Below, piece after piece: positions 9,701 to 17,833 of a stretch of 64,000 nt of DNA. Made by a program: the position numbers and the translations under genes. Where the stretch lies: assembly GCA_003298465.1 (NCBI GenBank), contig QNGA01000002.1, positions 434,001-498,000 of the forward strand, in the 5' to 3' direction. Source of the stretch: a halophilic archaeon. GTDB taxonomy: Archaea; Halobacteriota; Halobacteria; Halobacteriales; Haladaptataceae. Each line of letters opens with the position of its first letter. The stretch's first letter is position 1. The notes beneath the pieces were generated by a model that saw only the letters and a list, made by a program, of their open reading frames with translations, did not search any database and was not told the DNA's origin.

Positions 9701-10069
9701 CAGCTCACGCGTCGCGTCGAAGGACTAATGGGCCACGTCGGCGAAAGCTTCGTCGAGATACATCCACGAACGGCCGACCGGCTCAGCGTCTCCGACGCCG
9801 AGTACGTCCGTGTCGAATCCCGACGGGGCGACATCGTCGTCAAAGCACAGGTGACCGACCGCGTCGGCGAGGGGACGCTGTTCATCCCGATGCACTTCGC
9901 CGCCGGCGCCGTCAACAAACTCACTCAGGAAACGTTCGACCCACAGGCGGGCATCCCCGAATTCAAGGTCTCCAGTGTCCGCGTCGAGTCAATCGGCCCT
10001 GAAACCGACGCCGACGTCCTCAAAACGCCCGACGTCGGAGGTAGCGACGACGGTCATCGACAGCGATAA
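6743..10069 (+). CDS. fdhF: formate dehydrogenase catalytic subunit (NuoG-like N-terminus + Mo/W-bisPGD)
   Basis: 1108 aa. Domain order: a plant-type [2Fe-2S] domain (about 50-150, S-E-C-R-T-C-M-V), a NuoG His/Cys cluster (NHNLRCTTCNGNGRCELQD), two ferredoxin [4Fe-4S] clusters (CILCNRCVESC and CVSCGHCATVCP), then the molybdopterin part. That begins with a [4Fe-4S] motif C403-x2-C406-x3-C410. The catalytic position is C533 in NCARLCHSS, the site of Sec in E. coli FdhF, so this is a Cys enzyme. QNNVQGGGGDMGTLPGSLPG and a C-terminal molydopterin-dinucleotide-binding domain complete it. It oxidises formate to CO2 (or the reverse). Translationally coupled to the NuoF-like gene. No Tat signal, so cytoplasmic. 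Confidence 0.9.
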   Translation: MSTDDPLPGVPDLDDPQHRTSVTAEFETGTANDSEAGTDGETPTTLTVNGTPVSVPPGSTIVDAMQAVDDATVTVEPGADGVEKDADVPALCYYDRDGDGSDEIGPRSECRTCMVETERHGLVPSCSFPAEDGLTVETDTPDAEESRSVNLDLVLSNHNLRCTTCNGNGRCELQDTAISEGVDHPRYGVFDDRDEYEPIDDTSSFIQIDRNKCILCNRCVESCNDVQVEGVLRMEGHGEDTRIGFQSDAETMADSECVSCGHCATVCPTGALTEKGIGGAGTLPLPGFSQRNSVGTVIESDDAETLDDTTAPNRSPDPGGTVGVDADTTADSGDAAGVARFMTGAKKRAADLASEYGRKAMLFGEHTAENVATKALSEGRLFDVADAVSSHRLDDVDTEETTCGFCAVGCRFEMWGKDGDALGVQPVADPDAAPANNFSTCVKGKFGHEFSNSNERLTQPLVRNDDGEFETASWDAALDYVAENLNRIQDEHGVDAVSCLASSKGSNEEAYLVQKFARQVLGTKNVDNCARLCHSSTVAALQQTLGYGAMTNRINEDIGEADAYLITGSNTTESHPVLATRIKQNVRDGADLVVFDPREVGIAEHADQYTRTEPGYDVAWINGLIRYVVEHDLHDEAFIERNTKRFEALKEKVQPYTPETVQELAGVPADELRAAAETLAEAENVVFGWAMGMTQSSHGTQNVLALANLALTLGQVGKPGAGLSPFRGQNNVQGGGGDMGTLPGSLPGYQDPSDEEVGEKFADAWGERPPEEPGLKVPEMFSEVHEGNLRGMYVVGENPALSEPDVQHAGEALQKLDFLVVQDIFMTETAEHADVILPAATSPEKHGTFTNTERRVQRVRPTADPPGSARQDWEITQELASRLGYDWGYDHPREVMDEIADLVPIYGGVSYDRLEEGEEHGLQWPCWDEDHPGTPYLYDYEDGNFNFDDGLARFVPADGGRPGEVPDEKYPLTLTSGRVLYHWHTGQLTRRVEGLMGHVGESFVEIHPRTADRLSVSDAEYVRVESRRGDIVVKAQVTDRVGEGTLFIPMHFAAGAVNKLTQETFDPQAGIPEFKVSSVRVESIGPETDADVLKTPDVGGSDDGHRQR

Positions 10070-10350
10070 CGGGGGTAGTACCGCGGTTGTCTACCCTCGC
10101 TAGAGCATCACCGCGTGACGAACTCATCCTTCTTCCGCCCTCTCCCCCATCTTCGAAGTGTAACACCGGAAACGGACGTGCCACGAAATCCCGGTCCGAT
10201 CGGAGGTGAGGAGGTAGTCGCCGGCGACGATGTACGAGCCACCAGGAGCCGTTTACTACAGATTGGCGTTAGCACCGAATCTTTTGAGTATACATTCGTA
10301 AAGAAGTATTTGTAAACCTATTTATTATTTGGTGTCGAGAACATTTCGAC

Positions 10351-11691
10351 ATGGAATCAGATATCCCAGACGGTCCGGGTGGGCTTCCGCTGGTCGGGAA
10401 CATCGTCGACCTCGTACGCGGGCAGGGCGACTTCTACGAGGCCGTCGCCGAGGAATACGGCGACGTCGCCCGAATCACGCTCCCCGGTATCGGAGAGATG
10501 TTCCTGCTCAGCGACCCCGCTGCTATCGAGCAGGTGCTACTCGGCGAGAGCGAACAGTACACGAAGGCAGCGTTTTCACAGGACCAGTTGGGCGAACTCC
10601 TGGGCGACGGCCTCGTGCTAAGTAAAGGTGACCACTGGCAACGCCAACGCCAGATGATTCAGCCCGCGTTTTATCGCGAGCGGATCGGCGAGTACGCGGA
10701 CGTGATGGTGCGTCGAACCGCGGAGTTGACCGACGAGTGGGAATCGGGCGGCACCTACGATATCGAAGACGAAATGAAGCAGCTGACGCTCCGCATCCTC
10801 GCAGACGCGATGTTCGGAACGGACATCGACTACGACGAGTGGGAGATTCGAGAGACAGTTCGCGCGCTCCAGGAACCCGGCAAGCCGCGCAAGCAACCGC
10901 TAGCCTACGTCGTGCCGAAGTGGGTCCCTATCCCGATGTGGCGACGGTACAAGGCGGGCATCGCACACATCGAAGACCTCATCGCTGAACTCATCGACCG
11001 GCGCCAGCACAGTGATGCGGGCCGCGAGGACTTGCTTTCCATGTTGCTGACAGCACGTGGCGAGGATGGAACAGGCATGAGCGACGAACAGATTCGAGAC
11101 GAACTCATCACGTTTCTGTTCGCCGGCCACGAGACCACCGCGACGGCGCTGACGTTCACGTGGTATCTCCTCGGGAAGCATCCAGACGTCGAGCGGCGAC
11201 TCGTCGCCGAACTCGACGACGTCCTCGGCGGCGATCAGCCGACGATGGCCGATCTGCCCGATCTCACGTACACGGAAGACGTCATCAGGGAAGCGATGCG
11301 GATGTACCCGCCGGTGCCGATGATTCCCCGAGAGACGACTACGAACGTCGAACTCGGCGGCTATCAGTTCCCCGAGGGAACGGTCGTGGTCCCCGCGCAG
11401 TGGACCGTCCATCACGACGAGACGTACTACGAGGAGCCCTGGGCGTTTCGGCCCGAACGCTGGACGGACGGCTTCAGCGACGACGTGCCGCGATTTGCGT
11501 ACTTCCCGTTCGGCGGCGGTCCACGCCGGTGCATCGGCGAACAGTTCGCGATGATCGAGGCCCAACTCGTGCTCGCCACCATCGCCCAGCAGTACTCCCT
11601 GGACGTGGAGGCGTCCGACTCCCTCGATCTCTCCGTGAGCATCACGACACGGCCGATGGAGGACATACGAGTCACCCCGCATTCCCGATAG
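10351..11691 (+). CDS. cytochrome P450
   Basis: 446 aa. All P450 hallmarks are present: the I-helix oxygen-activation motif AGHETTAT (about 258-265), the ExxR of helix K in REAMRMYP, and the heme loop FPFGGGPRRCIGEQF with proximal Cys394. No membrane anchor or signal is visible, so it is a soluble class. It begins ESDIPDGPGGLPLVGN, the usual proline-rich entry. A TATA-like CCTATTTATTATTT (10317-10330) lies 21-34 nt before the ATG. No ferredoxin or reductase gene is adjacent. The substrate cannot be inferred; the neighbouring formate dehydrogenase is probably unrelated. Confidence 0.92.
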   Translation: MESDIPDGPGGLPLVGNIVDLVRGQGDFYEAVAEEYGDVARITLPGIGEMFLLSDPAAIEQVLLGESEQYTKAAFSQDQLGELLGDGLVLSKGDHWQRQRQMIQPAFYRERIGEYADVMVRRTAELTDEWESGGTYDIEDEMKQLTLRILADAMFGTDIDYDEWEIRETVRALQEPGKPRKQPLAYVVPKWVPIPMWRRYKAGIAHIEDLIAELIDRRQHSDAGREDLLSMLLTARGEDGTGMSDEQIRDELITFLFAGHETTATALTFTWYLLGKHPDVERRLVAELDDVLGGDQPTMADLPDLTYTEDVIREAMRMYPPVPMIPRETTTNVELGGYQFPEGTVVVPAQWTVHHDETYYEEPWAFRPERWTDGFSDDVPRFAYFPFGGGPRRCIGEQFAMIEAQLVLATIAQQYSLDVEASDSLDLSVSITTRPMEDIRVTPHSR

Positions 11692-12205
11692 TGAAGACAT
11701 CGTACAGATATCATATAGGTACAATACTACGGTAGATGTCAGGTACGGAACACGCTCCGATGGAGTCCCTCGCCGTATGCCGGAGGACGGTCCCTCGATC
11801 CGACGTATCCTCGAAGAACAGTATCTCGATACCCACTCGTCTCCGGGCGATATCGGTTACTGACTGTCCAAATGTCACGGAACCACCAGACCTATATAGA
11901 CTGTTACTCACATTTGGTCTGAAGCGCTCTATGACTCGCCGGCTCGCGTGTCGTCCGGTGTTCGATCCGCTCGCGCCTCCCGCCGCGCGACGGGCCCGAT
12001 AGCCGCAGCACTCGGGTTCGTTTCGCTACGTTCTGTAGCCGCAGTGTACCGGTCAACCACGCACGCACATGCCGCTATCCGTTGAGTCGCCGGCGCACAG
12101 TCGGGGCTCGCTCGACCTCGCATCGCCTCTCGAACAGCAGACGTATCGCTCGCGATCGCAACCACGGCTCGAATCGCGGTCAACGACCGCTGGAGGTGGT
12201 CGTCG
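11692..12205. other. 514-nt intergenic stretch, no gene recognised
   Basis: Between the P450 and the MFS exporter. It holds AT-rich patches just after the P450 stop (GATATCATATAGGTACAATAC) and at about 11890 (GACCTATATAGACTG). Short open frames occur on both strands, but none has family resemblance and several overlap each other. I see no repeat, tRNA or operator. It may be a decayed gene or a regulatory spacer. Confidence 0.35.
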
Positions 12206-13504
12206 ATGACCACAGCTGACGCAGCCGGGGAAGAGCCATCGCTGTGGCTGAACTCCAATTTCCGACGGTTCTTCGCCGGGCAGTTCGTGACGAACGCTGG
12301 GGACAGTCTCTACACCGTCGCCGTCCTCTGGCTCGTGTTCGAACTCAGCGGCTCGACCGTCCTCACGGGAATCGCGAACGCGCTGTTGTTGCTCCCGTGG
12401 CTCTTGCAGATACTCGCCGGGCCGATCGTGGACCGACTCCCGCTCAAGCCCGTGCTCGTGGGATCGCAGGTCCTGCAGGGGGTCGTCGTTCTCGCGCTCC
12501 CACTCGCCGCAGTGACAGGGCGGCTGAGCGTCGGCGTCCTGCTCGCAGTAGTCCCGGTACTGACGTTGGCGACGCTGCTGATGGCCCCCATGCAGGTGAC
12601 GCTCGTCCCTCGCATCGTGGCCGACAAACGGTTGTCGCGAGCTAATTCCGCGCTCGCAACCGTCACGCTCGGACTCGATATGGTGTTCGACGCGCTCGGC
12701 GGCGCGTTCATCGCCGTCTTCGGCGCAACGACGCTATTCCTGTTCGACTCGGTCACGTTCGCCGTCGCTGGCCTGCTGTTCGCCGGTATCGCCGTACCGA
12801 CGTCCAGTGCTACGGACGGAAAGCCGGAGCGGACCGACGAGTCGGTGCTCGGCTCGTACGTCGCCGACCTACGGGCTGGGATCGACGTGCTCCGTGGGAC
12901 CGTCTTCGTCGAACTGGTGTTCATGACGGCGGTTGCCAACTTTGCGACCGGCGTGACGCTCGCAATCCTACCGGCGTTCGGCGACGTGCTCGGCGGCCCC
13001 GCCGTCTACGGCCTGTTGCTCGGAGCGCTCGGTATCGGCCGACTCGTCGGGTCGCTCGTTGCGCCCTATCTCGAACACGTTGGGTACGGACGACTGGAAC
13101 TCGTCGGCCACTCGTTGGCCGCGTGCTGCTGGCTCGCCGCAGTGTACACGCCGTCGACGGCGCTCACCGTCATCCTGTTCGGACTCGCTTGGGTGCCTGC
13201 GGGCATCAGCGGCGTACTCACGTCGACGCTGAACCAGACCGTGTTTCCGGCCGACCTCCTCGGTCGCGTGTCGTCCATCAAGGGTACTGCCTCGGGAGCC
13301 ACACTGCCGCTCGGCTCGCTCGTCGGCGGCGTCGTCGCCGAGGTGCTGGGAACGACGACGACGATGGGGCTGGCCGCGTTCGGATTCGGGTTCACGGGGC
13401 TGTACATCCTCGTGCGCCCGCGGCTCCGGCAACTCCCCTCGGTCGCAGACGCCGACCCGGCGGCGTTCGACGTGACACCGTCATCCGGCCACAACGGGGG
13501 ATAG
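12206..13504 (+). CDS. MFS transporter, MFS_3/EntS-type exporter
   Basis: 432 aa with about twelve hydrophobic segments. It opens LNSNFRRFFAGQFVTNAGDSL, the typical N-terminus of the MFS_3 subfamily, which includes the enterobactin exporter EntS and macrolide-efflux-like proteins. The loop FLFDSVTFAVAGLL and the central RIVADKRLSRANSALATV also fit. The substrate is unknown. A siderophore-efflux role is conceivable because the window encodes a siderophore pathway, but the gene is 27 kb away and carries no iron box that I can see. The start ATG follows GGTCGTCG without a clear TATA box. Confidence 0.78.
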   Translation: MTTADAAGEEPSLWLNSNFRRFFAGQFVTNAGDSLYTVAVLWLVFELSGSTVLTGIANALLLLPWLLQILAGPIVDRLPLKPVLVGSQVLQGVVVLALPLAAVTGRLSVGVLLAVVPVLTLATLLMAPMQVTLVPRIVADKRLSRANSALATVTLGLDMVFDALGGAFIAVFGATTLFLFDSVTFAVAGLLFAGIAVPTSSATDGKPERTDESVLGSYVADLRAGIDVLRGTVFVELVFMTAVANFATGVTLAILPAFGDVLGGPAVYGLLLGALGIGRLVGSLVAPYLEHVGYGRLELVGHSLAACCWLAAVYTPSTALTVILFGLAWVPAGISGVLTSTLNQTVFPADLLGRVSSIKGTASGATLPLGSLVGGVVAEVLGTTTTMGLAAFGFGFTGLYILVRPRLRQLPSVADADPAAFDVTPSSGHNGG

Positions 13505-13898
13505 CACGACTCGACGCCCCTACTCGCGCTGTTCCGACGCAGTAGCAATCCGGAATCGAGCGTTCACGAGGTATCTTGTATTCCCGTGCACCGCTCTCTG
13601 TACGCAGGCCGCTGCAACGCCAGTCGGCTGACAACCGCTGGAGACGACTATCCCGTGGTTCTGCTTCGAGAGGGCGTTGTTTCGACGCCGAACTTCGAAC
13701 ACAGCGTCACCCACGAACTACACTCCACGCAGGATGTCCACGTTCTGAAAGGGATGGTCGGTGAGACGGCCGAGCAGTTCGGTGTCTCTGGCCGGCACGA
13801 TACGTGGAGTAGTGGTTCAGGATGGTCGCTGTCCACTCGAAAGGATATCATGATGATCAGGGTAGGAGGTAACGGACCGTATCCACCAGACGTGCACC
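13505..13898. other. 394-nt gap with an unconvincing 109-codon open frame
   Basis: An open frame (13586-13915) crosses the gap, but its translation matches no family I know, and its composition is not typically acidic. Three frames are open in parallel over part of it. I leave it uncalled. Reverse-strand frames are equally unconvincing. No repeat or RNA gene recognised. Confidence 0.3.
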
Positions 13899-14114
13899 GT
13901 GAACGGTGCGCGTGAGAGTTATATCGAAGGTAGTTGTAGTTCCTGCACCCGACAGGGCGATCTACCCGTGACATGCAGCAACTGCGGAGAGGGAGAGTAC
14001 CTGGCCCAACAGTATCACGTTCACCTTTCTACGGGCCAGGTCGTCGAAATACAGCTCTGCGAAGGATGCCGCCGCAAATTCGTCACTGCCGACTGGGTCG
14101 AGTTCGTAGTTTAG
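13899..14114 (+). CDS. small zinc-ribbon protein (CxxC pairs)
   Basis: 71 aa from a GTG at 13899. Three CxxC knuckles are present: CSSC at the N-terminus, then CSNCGEGEY and, after a beta-rich spacer (YHVHLSTGQVVEIQ), LCEGCRRKF, ending ADWVEFVV. The last two pairs form a plausible four-Cys zinc ribbon, as in the many small haloarchaeal zinc-finger proteins of unknown function. The true start could be later (GTG near 13967, giving a ~48-aa protein holding only the last two knuckles). No operon partner. The call rests on the Cys spacing. Confidence 0.5.
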   Translation: MNGARESYIEGSCSSCTRQGDLPVTCSNCGEGEYLAQQYHVHLSTGQVVEIQLCEGCRRKFVTADWVEFVV

Positions 14115-14377
14115 CCGCTTTGCACCGATGGAGACGCAAGCGGTGTGAATCTACCCAAGAGCAATGCTCTGCGAGATACGCGCATACGATGTAGCAGTGT
14201 CTACGCAAACTTCTCAACTACGGATAGTAACCCGTACGAACTACAGATGATTCCTCCATCGGCCCGGTTCGGGATAGCGCTCCGATGCTGACTCAGTCCG
14301 ACTCGGTCACCTCGATGATGTTCAACTCCTCGTCCATCGTCAACTGCGGTCAACAGGGGGAAGACCGGACGAGGCCG

Positions 14378-15127
14378 TCACTCCTCGGGAACGAACGCGT
14401 CAGCGTCCGTGACGTGGTCGGCGAGTGTCGCAAGGAATCGGGCAGCGTCAGCACCGTCGACGACGCGATGGTCGAAGCTGAGATCGAAACTCAGCTGTCG
14501 CCGGAATTCGACTCCACTCTCGCCTGGCCGCGCGCGTTCGCGTATCCGGTTCACGCCGAGAATCGCGATTTCGGGCGGATTGATGACGGGCGTGAACGAG
14601 TCGACGCCGAGAGTGCCGAGGTTGGTGACGGTGAACGTGCCACCGCGAAGATCACCCATCGTGTACTCGCCGGTCCGGACGGCCTCGGTGATTTGGCGGC
14701 GTTCGGTGGCCAGATCGGCGAGCGATTTCGCGCCGATATCGGCGAGGACGGGCGTCACCAGTCCGGCATCGATATCGACAGCGACGCCGACGTTCTGTTC
14801 TTCGTAGAGACGGTGGGTGCCGTCCTCGAACGTGGCGTTGAACCCCGGATGGTCGGTGAGCGTCTCGGAGAGCGCGCACAGCGTGAGGTCGAGCACGGAG
14901 ACGTCGACGTCGAGTCGGTCTGCTGCCGTCTCGGTTGCACTCACGAGTGCTTCGGCGTCGACCCCGCGACGTACCGTGACGTGGACCGCATTCCGATAGC
15001 TCTCCTGTAGTCGGTCGGCGATGGTTTGCCGCATGGGGTCGAGCGACTGCTCCTCGCGGACGGTTCGCGTCGCCTCACCGGAACTAGCCGGCGTCGATTC
15101 GTCAGCGTCTGCGTCAGTGGGTGGCAT
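14378..15127 (-). CDS. 2-oxoacid dehydrogenase E2, catalytic domain only
   Basis: 249 aa that make up just the acyltransferase (CAT-like) core of a dihydrolipoamide acyltransferase. It starts with a disordered acidic stretch, then LDPMRQTIADRLQESYRNAV, FNATFEDGTHRLYEEQNVGV, TFTVTNLGTLGVDSFTPVIN and the active-site SFDHRVVDGADAARFL (HxxxDG). It lacks both a lipoyl domain and a clear peripheral-subunit-binding domain, which are normally fused. The lipoyl domain is encoded separately 67 nt upstream. Last gene of the E1alpha-E1beta-lipoyl-E2 operon. It would transfer the acyl group from lipoamide to CoA. Confidence 0.85.
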   Translation of the reverse strand: MPPTDADADESTPASSGEATRTVREEQSLDPMRQTIADRLQESYRNAVHVTVRRGVDAEALVSATETAADRLDVDVSVLDLTLCALSETLTDHPGFNATFEDGTHRLYEEQNVGVAVDIDAGLVTPVLADIGAKSLADLATERRQITEAVRTGEYTMGDLRGGTFTVTNLGTLGVDSFTPVINPPEIAILGVNRIRERARPGESGVEFRRQLSFDLSFDHRVVDGADAARFLATLADHVTDADAFVPEE

Positions 15128-15194
15128 CTGGTGTAGCGTGGTGTGGGTCTGGCAGTTGTTTCGTGAACAGTCGATACGCGGGTGTGTGCCGGTG

Positions 15195-15458
15195 TTAGTC
15201 GGGGTGGAGCCAGGCGAGCGTTTCTCCGCGTTCGAACTCGTCGTCTTCCCCGAGCACGATCTCGTCGACGGTGCCGCTCGCTGGTGCTGGCACGTCGACG
15301 CTCACCTTCTCCACCTGGTACTCACAGAGGTCGTCGCCGGCGTCGACGTGACTGCCCTCGCTCGCGAACCAGTTGACGACCACGCCTTCGTTCGCCTCGG
15401 CATCGTCAGGCCACACGTCCTCCGTGTTAACTTCGACCCGGTCGGACCCCGCACTCAT
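15195..15458 (-). CDS. free-standing lipoyl carrier protein
   Basis: 87 aa consisting of one biotinyl/lipoyl-attachment domain. It carries VNWFASEGSHVDAGDDLCEY, then EYQVEKVSVDVPAPASGTV, whose Lys in the turn E-K-V-S is the predicted lipoylation site, and ends GETLAWLHPD. It overlaps the E1beta stop by ATGA (15455-15458), so it is translationally coupled. It supplies the swinging arm that the downstream E2 core lacks; the split is the odd point. Biotin carriers usually have an MKM motif, which is absent here. Confidence 0.85.
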   Translation of the reverse strand: MSAGSDRVEVNTEDVWPDDAEANEGVVVNWFASEGSHVDAGDDLCEYQVEKVSVDVPAPASGTVDEIVLGEDDEFERGETLAWLHPD

Positions 15459-16486
15459 GAGTCGGAAGTCACGGAACGGACGGCCGTTTCGATGTCCTCG
15501 ACGCCCGGAATCACTTCGTTCTCGAGTGGCCGAGCGTAGGGCAGCGGGACGTCCGGGACTGCGACACGCTCGACCGCCTCGAGATCGTCCAGCGATTCCT
15601 CGGTGACGCTCGCGATGATTTCGCCGGTCACGCCGAACGACTGGTAGTCCTCGTCGACGACGACCAGCCGGCCGGTCTTGGCCACCGACTCGCGGACAGT
15701 GTCGGTGTCGAGCGGGACGAGCGTTCGGAGGTCGATGACCTCCACGTCGATATCGTCGTCTGCGAGCGACTCGGCGGCCTCGAGCGCTCGATGGACGTGG
15801 AGACCGAGCGTGACGACGGTGACGTCCGCGCCCTCGCGTTTGGTGTCGGCACTGCCGAACGGAATGGTGTAGTCGGTGTCGGGGATGGGCGTCTTCGGGC
15901 CGTCGGGGGCCGGCATCCAGCCGATTCCCATCAGGCGCTTGTGGAACATGTAGACGACGGGATCGTCGTCCCGGATGGCGTTGTGCATCAGCCCCTTCGC
16001 GTCGTACGCCGTCGACGGCACGACGACCTTCATTCCGGGCAGATGAGCGAAGGTGCCGTAGAGCGTCTGTGAGTGCTGGGCGGCGTCGTTGTACGTCCCG
16101 CCGACGGCCGTCGTCAGCACCATCGGCACGCTCACGCTCCCGCCGCTCATGTACGTGTTCTTGGCCATCTGGTTGTAGATCTGGTCCATGCCGACGCCGA
16201 AGAAGTCGACGAACATGAGCTCCGCAATCGGCCGCATTCCCTCCTGGGCAGCGCCAACGGCGGCGCCGATGTACGCCGTCTCGCTGATCGGAACGTCCAT
16301 GATCCGGTCGTACCCGAACTCGTCGAGGAGACCGTCGGTACTGTCGAAGATACCGCCGTAGTCGGCGACGTCCTCACCCATGTAGAACACGTCGTCGTCG
16401 GCCCGCATCTCGTGGGCGATCGCCTCGACCATGGCGCGACTCATCGTCAGCGATCGCTCCGATTGTCTGGCCTCCTGTTCAGCCAT
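15455..16486 (-). CDS. 2-oxoacid/acetoin dehydrogenase E1 beta subunit
   Basis: 343 aa, transketolase-like pyrimidine-binding domain plus C-terminal domain. Visible motifs: DDVFYMGEDVADYGGIF (thiamine-diphosphate pyrimidine-binding Glu), DVPISETAYIGAAVGAA, RPIAELMFVDFFGVGMDQIY, HSQTLYGTFAHLPGMKVVVPS, and VEVIDLRTLVPLD in the C-terminal half. It pairs with E1 alpha to decarboxylate a 2-oxoacid (pyruvate or branched-chain) or to cleave acetoin. Sequence alone does not settle the substrate. Its start overlaps the E1alpha stop by one base (TAATG at 16486) and its end overlaps the lipoyl gene. Confidence 0.88.
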   Translation of the reverse strand: MAEQEARQSERSLTMSRAMVEAIAHEMRADDDVFYMGEDVADYGGIFDSTDGLLDEFGYDRIMDVPISETAYIGAAVGAAQEGMRPIAELMFVDFFGVGMDQIYNQMAKNTYMSGGSVSVPMVLTTAVGGTYNDAAQHSQTLYGTFAHLPGMKVVVPSTAYDAKGLMHNAIRDDDPVVYMFHKRLMGIGWMPAPDGPKTPIPDTDYTIPFGSADTKREGADVTVVTLGLHVHRALEAAESLADDDIDVEVIDLRTLVPLDTDTVRESVAKTGRLVVVDEDYQSFGVTGEIIASVTEESLDDLEAVERVAVPDVPLPYARPLENEVIPGVEDIETAVRSVTSDS

Positions 16487-17526
16487 TAATCGTCACCTCC
16501 CGTCTCCGCGACCGACGGCTCACTGTCCGTGACTCCCGACGGCGGGTTCGAGAACACGTCCTCGTGTGCGTCCGCCGGCTCGGGCTCGGGCTGGTCTTTC
16601 GCCCACGCGATCGCCTCCTCGACGCGGTCGTGGGCACGGTCTTGGATCTCGTCGATCGTGTCGTCGCCGATGTCGTGGCTGCGGAGTCTGTCGGCGAGTC
16701 GCTCGATCGAGTCGCGCTGCCGGGCGGCGGTTTTGTCCGTGTCGCTCCGATAGGTTTCCGGGTCACCCATGAAGTGGCCCATGCGGCGATGCACCTGCAC
16801 CTCCATGAGCGTCGGCCCGTTCTGGTCGCGCGCACGGCCGACGGCCGCCTTCGCGGCATCGTGGATGGCGACCGCATCGTCGACGTCGACGCGAACGCCC
16901 GGCAGGTCGAATCCATCGGCGCGCTGGGAGCCGTTCGCCACGTCGGTGACGCGGTCTTTCGGCATGCTGATCGCCCAGTCGTTGTCTTCGATGACGAACA
17001 CGACGGGCAGGTCGTGGACGCTCGCCAGGTTGAGCGATTCGAGGAACGCCCCCTGGCTGATCGCGCCCTCGCCGAGGAACGCGACGGCGACGCTGTCCGT
17101 GTTCCGTTTCTTCGCCGCGAGTCCGGCGCCGACTGCGGGCGGGCAGCCTTCCGCGATGATGCCGCTACACGCGAAGCCGGCGTCCGGGTCGAACAGATGC
17201 ATGTGGCCGCCCTTCCCCTTGCTGAGGCCCGTTTCACGGCCGAAAATCTCCGCGGTCATGCGTTTCAGGTCGACGCCTTTCGCGATCGCGACGTGGTGTG
17301 GGCGATGCGGCGCCGTGACGGTGTCGTCGTCGCGCAGATGCTGGCAGACGCCGACGGCGGCCGCTTCATGGCCGGCGGCGAGATGGAGTTCGCCGGGAAT
17401 CGGTCCGGCCGAGATATCGAACGCGGGTTGTTTGCCTTCGAGATACTCTTCCTGCAGGCGCTCTTCGTACCGGCGTGCCGTCACCATGTCCTCGTACATC
17501 GATTGCAGTACGTTACCTGATACCAT
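16486..17526 (-). CDS. 2-oxoacid/acetoin dehydrogenase E1 alpha subunit
   Basis: 346 aa. The ThDP/Mg site is visible as LGEGAISQGAFLESLNLASV followed by VVFVIEDNDWAIS. The E1alpha phosphorylation-loop-like YRSDTDKTAARQRDS and LSKGKGGHMHLFD are present, the latter typical of acetoin/pyruvate E1alpha. The annotated start is ATG 17526 (VSGNVLQSMYEDM). A TTG 30 nt upstream keeps the frame open, but a TATA-like GCTATTTCT near 17562 fits the ATG better. First gene of the four-gene operon; no E3 gene lies next to it. Divergent from tenA by about 300 nt, so both may respond to thiamine status. Confidence 0.87.
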   Translation of the reverse strand: MVSGNVLQSMYEDMVTARRYEERLQEEYLEGKQPAFDISAGPIPGELHLAAGHEAAAVGVCQHLRDDDTVTAPHRPHHVAIAKGVDLKRMTAEIFGRETGLSKGKGGHMHLFDPDAGFACSGIIAEGCPPAVGAGLAAKKRNTDSVAVAFLGEGAISQGAFLESLNLASVHDLPVVFVIEDNDWAISMPKDRVTDVANGSQRADGFDLPGVRVDVDDAVAIHDAAKAAVGRARDQNGPTLMEVQVHRRMGHFMGDPETYRSDTDKTAARQRDSIERLADRLRSHDIGDDTIDEIQDRAHDRVEEAIAWAKDQPEPEPADAHEDVFSNPPSGVTDSEPSVAETGGDD

Positions 17527-17833
17527 GGATGCTCGTTCAAGTGACGCGGCGGACAAAGAAATAGCTAGGGGCGCTGAGAGCGGAGTTCAGAGAAGGTAGA
17601 TTCGCCACCGGTAGCGATCACGCTTTCCCTCTCGCGAACACAGCGACGACCGCTCCCTGAACAAGCAGCAAGGTGCAGAATAGGGCCCGACATCCCTAGA
17701 AGAGAACGTCAGCCATCTGCGTGGCTGAAACGGCGACGACGATCGGACGGACTCTCACCGAGAGCGAGGTAACGAAGACCTTCGTTACAGACACGAACAA
17801 ATTGGTTGTACTACCGAGTTATATCGGCGGGGA

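Noticed and set aside
12206..13504. MFS exporter as the siderophore exporter
   Set aside because: Family (EntS-like) is compatible, but there is no TTAGG-N4-CCTAA box near it and it lies 27 kb from the siderophore operon, so I left it as an unassigned exporter.
13586..13915. 109-codon open frame upstream of the zinc-ribbon gene
   Set aside because: Neutral, non-acidic composition, no recognisable family, and overlapping frames are open in parallel.
14285..14377. Short minus-strand peptide-coding remnant (MDEELNIIEVTESD) after the E2 gene
   Set aside because: Fourteen codons are too short to support. It may be the C-terminus of a lost gene, but nothing upstream in frame confirms this.
17527..17833. 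Possible THI-box (TPP) riboswitch between the E1alpha gene and tenA
   Set aside because: I found no conserved THI-element core, and haloarchaeal thiamin genes are generally controlled by protein regulators.
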